In this document: piece by piece, positions 61,829 through 64,000 of the stretch
How the letters are laid out: every line of letters starts with the position of its first letter
Position numbering within the stretch: the first letter of the stretch is position 1
Source of the DNA: Protula sp. h YS-2021
Lineage: Eukaryota > Annelida > Polychaeta > Sabellida > Serpulidae
Direction of reading: 5' to 3'
Assembly (NCBI GenBank): GCA_949752745.1
Contig: OX457024.1
Coordinates: 53,632,510-53,696,509, forward strand
DNA: 64,000 nucleotides
Program-made: the position numbers and the translations under genes
The notes under the pieces: generated by a model
What the model saw: the letters and a program-made list of their open reading frames with translations, nothing else
Told to the model about the DNA's origin: nothing
The model's database searches: none

Positions 61829-62105
61829 ATTGAAAGAGGGAGGAATACAACTCAAGCGGGGTACCAAATCCATTGAGCTGACACAACCTATGCGTGTGAT
61901 GGACATTGACTTAGAAGAAGGATATGAACTGAAACTGTCTGAATATGAAACTGTGAAAGTGATAAAGTTTGGTGATGTGTGTTATGTGAGCTTTCATAGC
62001 ATTTACAAACATGGGTATAATGTCTATGATACCTATATCAATTTAGATTCTGATGAATGGCATGCATTGATGAATGTATTGAAAAATGAATGTGTTTGTA
62101 AATAA
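61821..62105 (+). CDS. PC4-like protein, member 4 (Polinton 2), ATG start missing
   Basis: The frame is orthologous to 33363-33635: KRGTKSIELTQPMRVMDID, VKVIKFGDVCYVSFHSIYK and DTYINLDSDEWHALMNVLK. At the position of the ATG in Polinton 1 this copy has ACG (61821-61823). The frame is open upstream to an ATG at 61713, which overlaps member 3. Translation may start at a non-AUG codon, at 61713 or at an internal Met, or the gene may be dead. The stop TAA (62103-62105) lies within an AATAAA (62101-62106). Confidence 0.5.
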   Translation, partial: TLELKEGGIQLKRGTKSIELTQPMRVMDIDLEEGYELKLSEYETVKVIKFGDVCYVSFHSIYKHGYNVYDTYINLDSDEWHALMNVLKNECVCK

Positions 62106-62106
62106 A

Positions 62107-62475
62107 AAGTTTGTAAAAAGTGTAAATAGACTTTATAGTTAAGAGTTTGTAAATAGTGTAAATAGACTTTGTAAACTTTGTAAATAGAATTTGTAAATAG
62201 AATTTGTAAATAGAATTTGTAAATAGTGTGAATAGCGTTTGTAGTTAAGAATTTGTAAATAGTGTAAATAGCGTTTGTAGTTAAGAATGTGTAAATAGTG
62301 TAAATGGACTTTGTAAATAGAACACAATAAACAGACTGTTTGAAAACTTGGTTTGTTTTATTTAACAACAACAACTTAACTAATATAACAACAACAACAA
62401 CTTAACTACAACTTAACTAATATAACAACAACAACAACTTAACTACAACTTAACTAATATAACAACAGCAACATT
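62107..62475. repeat. Convergent gap: GTAAATAG and CAACAACTTAACTA repeats
   Basis: TTTGTAAATAGAA/GTGTAAATAGC units (62105-62325) are the counterpart of 33150-33360. Then AACAACAACAACTTAACTA units repeat three times (62370-62465). TTTATT at 62357-62362 is a minus-strand AATAAA for the capsid/protease transcript. Confidence 0.75.
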
Positions 62476-62911
62476 AATAAAACAGTGGTTTATAATGTCT
62501 ATATACAAAATCCTTTACAATAAAATCACCATCCTTTCTTTTTAATATATTCACAATATCAAACATACTCTGACCTCGAGCTCTATGTAATATATAATAT
62601 ACACAATAAAAACCACATAATGATGATATTGGCGTTTGTAATGATATAGAATTATACATATAGTCATTTCTTAAAAATATGTCTAAACGATCATCGAGAG
62701 GGAATAGTCCATAAGAGTCAAAATATTCCACAGGGTCTTTATCATAATACACTGCCACCCAATGTTCTCCTGGTTCATCTTGATCGTCTGTGTTGATCAC
62801 ATAGGCGCCGCGTTGTAAAGATGGTAACTGGTCCATGGCAAACACGCCTTGAAACAAGTCTTTGGTCATGACATCATGACTCAATATGGCATCAATCTGC
62901 TTCGTGTTCAT
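62474..62911 (-). CDS. Adenain-like cysteine protease (Polinton 2)
   Basis: 145 residues, intact, nearly identical to 32562-32999. HWVAVYYD, EYFDSYG and LQTPISSLCGFYCVYY carry the catalytic His, Asp and Cys. Its start overlaps the major capsid stop by 4 nt (ATGA, 62911-62908), as in Polinton 1. It would process capsid-associated proteins in assembly. Confidence 0.87.
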   Translation of the reverse strand: MNTKQIDAILSHDVMTKDLFQGVFAMDQLPSLQRGAYVINTDDQDEPGEHWVAVYYDKDPVEYFDSYGLFPLDDRLDIFLRNDYMYNSISLQTPISSLCGFYCVYYILHRARGQSMFDIVNILKRKDGDFIVKDFVYRHYKPLFY

Positions 62912-64000
62912 GACTGGTAGTCGAATTGGATGCTGCGATTTGCACTGATCTCAATAATGTTGTCAAATTCAGCATAGACAATGACATTGATGGTAGGTTG
63001 CAAAGCCGTAGCAAAGTTCATTTCTAGCCGCAAATTCCCATGCTTGATCAGGGGGAAATGATCATCGCCATCATAATCCGGTGTTAAGTCAAACGAAAAT
63101 AAAGCATAACCTCTAGGCCAATCTTCCCGTTTTATAATGGAACTTTTTCTCACCATTCAACCGATCAAACGATTTGTAAAGCGTTTCAAAAGCGTTCAGG
63201 TATTAGTTCTGTGTAATGTCAAGCTTGAGAGGTTTGGATAGAACTGGTTCACCATCCGTGTACAGTTGCATATAGTCCAGATCAAAATGTTTGAAATCAT
63301 ATGGATTCCTCAATACTGATCCACCAAAAGCTTCATTATGAACCAGACCAATGACAATACGATTTGGTAATTGACCCAAAAAGATGTTATCTTTCACAAA
63401 AGACTGAAATCCTGCTGGAATAGCTAAGACTTTACATTCTTTTCTAGTGATGATGATCTTGGCAGGACTTTTCATCAATGCATCTGTATGTCCTAACTGA
63501 ATACCTGGACTCACCCTCACTTTGCGAATGGTTAAAAATGCCTCTTTCACTTCTACCTTATAGGTATTATCTGCAGCCATCAATACATAGTCATCTTTTT
63601 GTCTATGGAAACGCAATTTCAAACTGATGCCATTCGGAAGATAACGATCCTGCTCAAACAAATCTATCCTTAAACCACCTGCGAGCATAACATCACGGCT
63701 AAGACGAGTATGCAAATAACGATGATGTAAGCCATTGTTTCCTTGCTCAGCCAAGTCACCGCCGTCAGCATTGACATGAAACCCGGATACATATCGTTCA
63801 TGATTAGGTCTTTTCACCTCATGACTATTCATTGACCCAGCAGTATCCTTGTACATGAGACGCATAGAGCGCTCAGAATGCAGACTTTCTTCCGAATCAT
63901 GGATGAGATGAGAGATAATGCTGGTATAACCATGAGTATTGTTACTATGCGAAACCAAACGATCATTCAGAAACAATTCAATATTAGACCATAACCCATT
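62908..64000 (-). pseudogene. Major capsid protein (Polinton 2), 5' end outside the window, broken
   Basis: It covers roughly the last 365 codons of the capsid protein. The segment 63976-63203 is open and over 90% similar to Polinton 1 by eye (MFLNDRLVSHSNNTHGYTSI, NGISLKLRFHRQKDDYVLMA). An in-frame TAA lies at about 63202-63200, and a 1-nt gain in an A run near 63150 shifts the frame; the rest (63156-62908) ends EISANRSIQFDYQS. The N-terminal 100 or so residues lie beyond 64000. Both breaks are absent from copy 1. Confidence 0.85.

Larger units (their letters stand above)
55217..64000. mobile_element. Polinton/Maverick element 2, 5' 8.8 kb, opposite orientation to element 1
   Basis: The left end is inferred at AGTTGTGTATAAATGG (55217), by alignment of the CCACTT-GACGTCAT-CTGGACCGG block with Polinton 1. 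The gene order from the end inward is polymerase (+), four PC4-like genes (+), then protease (-) and major capsid (-): the right half of element 1 in inverse. The rest lies beyond the window. Coding similarity to element 1 is high, while the terminal repeat is strongly rearranged. The polymerase and capsid genes are broken. Confidence 0.85.

Overview
The window looks like repeat-rich chromosomal DNA of an invertebrate animal, probably a bivalve mollusc or another lophotrochozoan (inference). The signs are Helentron/HINE ('pearl'-like) elements, hAT, Tigger-like and mariner-like DNA transposons, SINE-like repeats, and two Polinton/Maverick (adintovirus-like) elements. No bacterial operons, rRNA, tRNA or CRISPR were seen. 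Clear host genes are almost absent: one probable terminal exon lies at the extreme left edge (10-180, minus) and one weak exon candidate at 54786-55091.

Layout. (1) 2.4-10.6 kb: a decayed minus-strand Helentron with, from its N-terminal side, a Ulp1-like protease, basic repeats, a Cys/His-rich DUF6570-like region, Helitron_like_N, HUH Rep, PIF1 helicase and an AP-type endonuclease. (2) 10.75-13.6 kb: TGG-rich minisatellite with nested segmental duplications. (3) 13.6-15.64 kb: a HINE/pearl-like array of about 165-bp units ending in a hairpin plus CTAA, split by an 880-bp hAT MITE. (4) 16.55-18.77 kb: a 2.2-kb hAT relic with another MITE inside. (5) 18.8-22.4 kb: mostly featureless. (6) 22666-39361: Polinton 1, with both terminal inverted repeats (TIRs) and a 5/6 target-site duplication. 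(7) 39.4-55.2 kb: tandem repeats, a hAT relic, two broken zinc-finger genes, CAA repeats, a Tigger-like relic, a C/G-rich foldback element, a 120-bp-type satellite and nested mariner-like MITEs. (8) 55217-64000: Polinton 2, inverted relative to Polinton 1 and cut by the window end.

Polinton 1 is organised like a small DNA-virus genome. A left accessory block (tandem-CARD-like protein, a small paralogous family, a PC4-like protein with a Cys-rich tail, a NADAR protein) is followed by a dense plus-strand run: integrase, packaging ATPase, basic protein, a Polinton-conserved protein, a small Cys-rich ORF, penton-like protein, pVI-like protein, major capsid protein and adenain-like protease. Four of its junctions are 4-nt ATGA stop-start overlaps. 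Convergent to this run is a minus-strand block of four PC4-like single-stranded-DNA-binding-type proteins downstream of protein-primed DNA polymerase B. Polinton 2 repeats the polymerase/PC4 block and the protease/capsid block with high similarity. Basic protein, pVI-like, major capsid and protease genes are open in copy 1. Integrase, ATPase, NADAR, CARD-like, penton and polymerase genes each carry stops or frameshifts, and the polymerase genes broke independently in the two copies.

Regulation. Polinton promoters combine TATA boxes with Maf/AP-1 palindromes (TGCTGAGTCAGCA type). The TIRs hold ETS (ACCGGAAGTG), CRE (TGACGTCA) and RFX X-box-like motifs, and copy 2 has about twenty forkhead-type GTAAACAA motifs upstream of its polymerase. 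The most interesting system is this virus-like gene set under apparent host-type transcription signals: a duplicated PC4-like family, NADAR and CARD-like accessory genes, and compact coupled reading frames.
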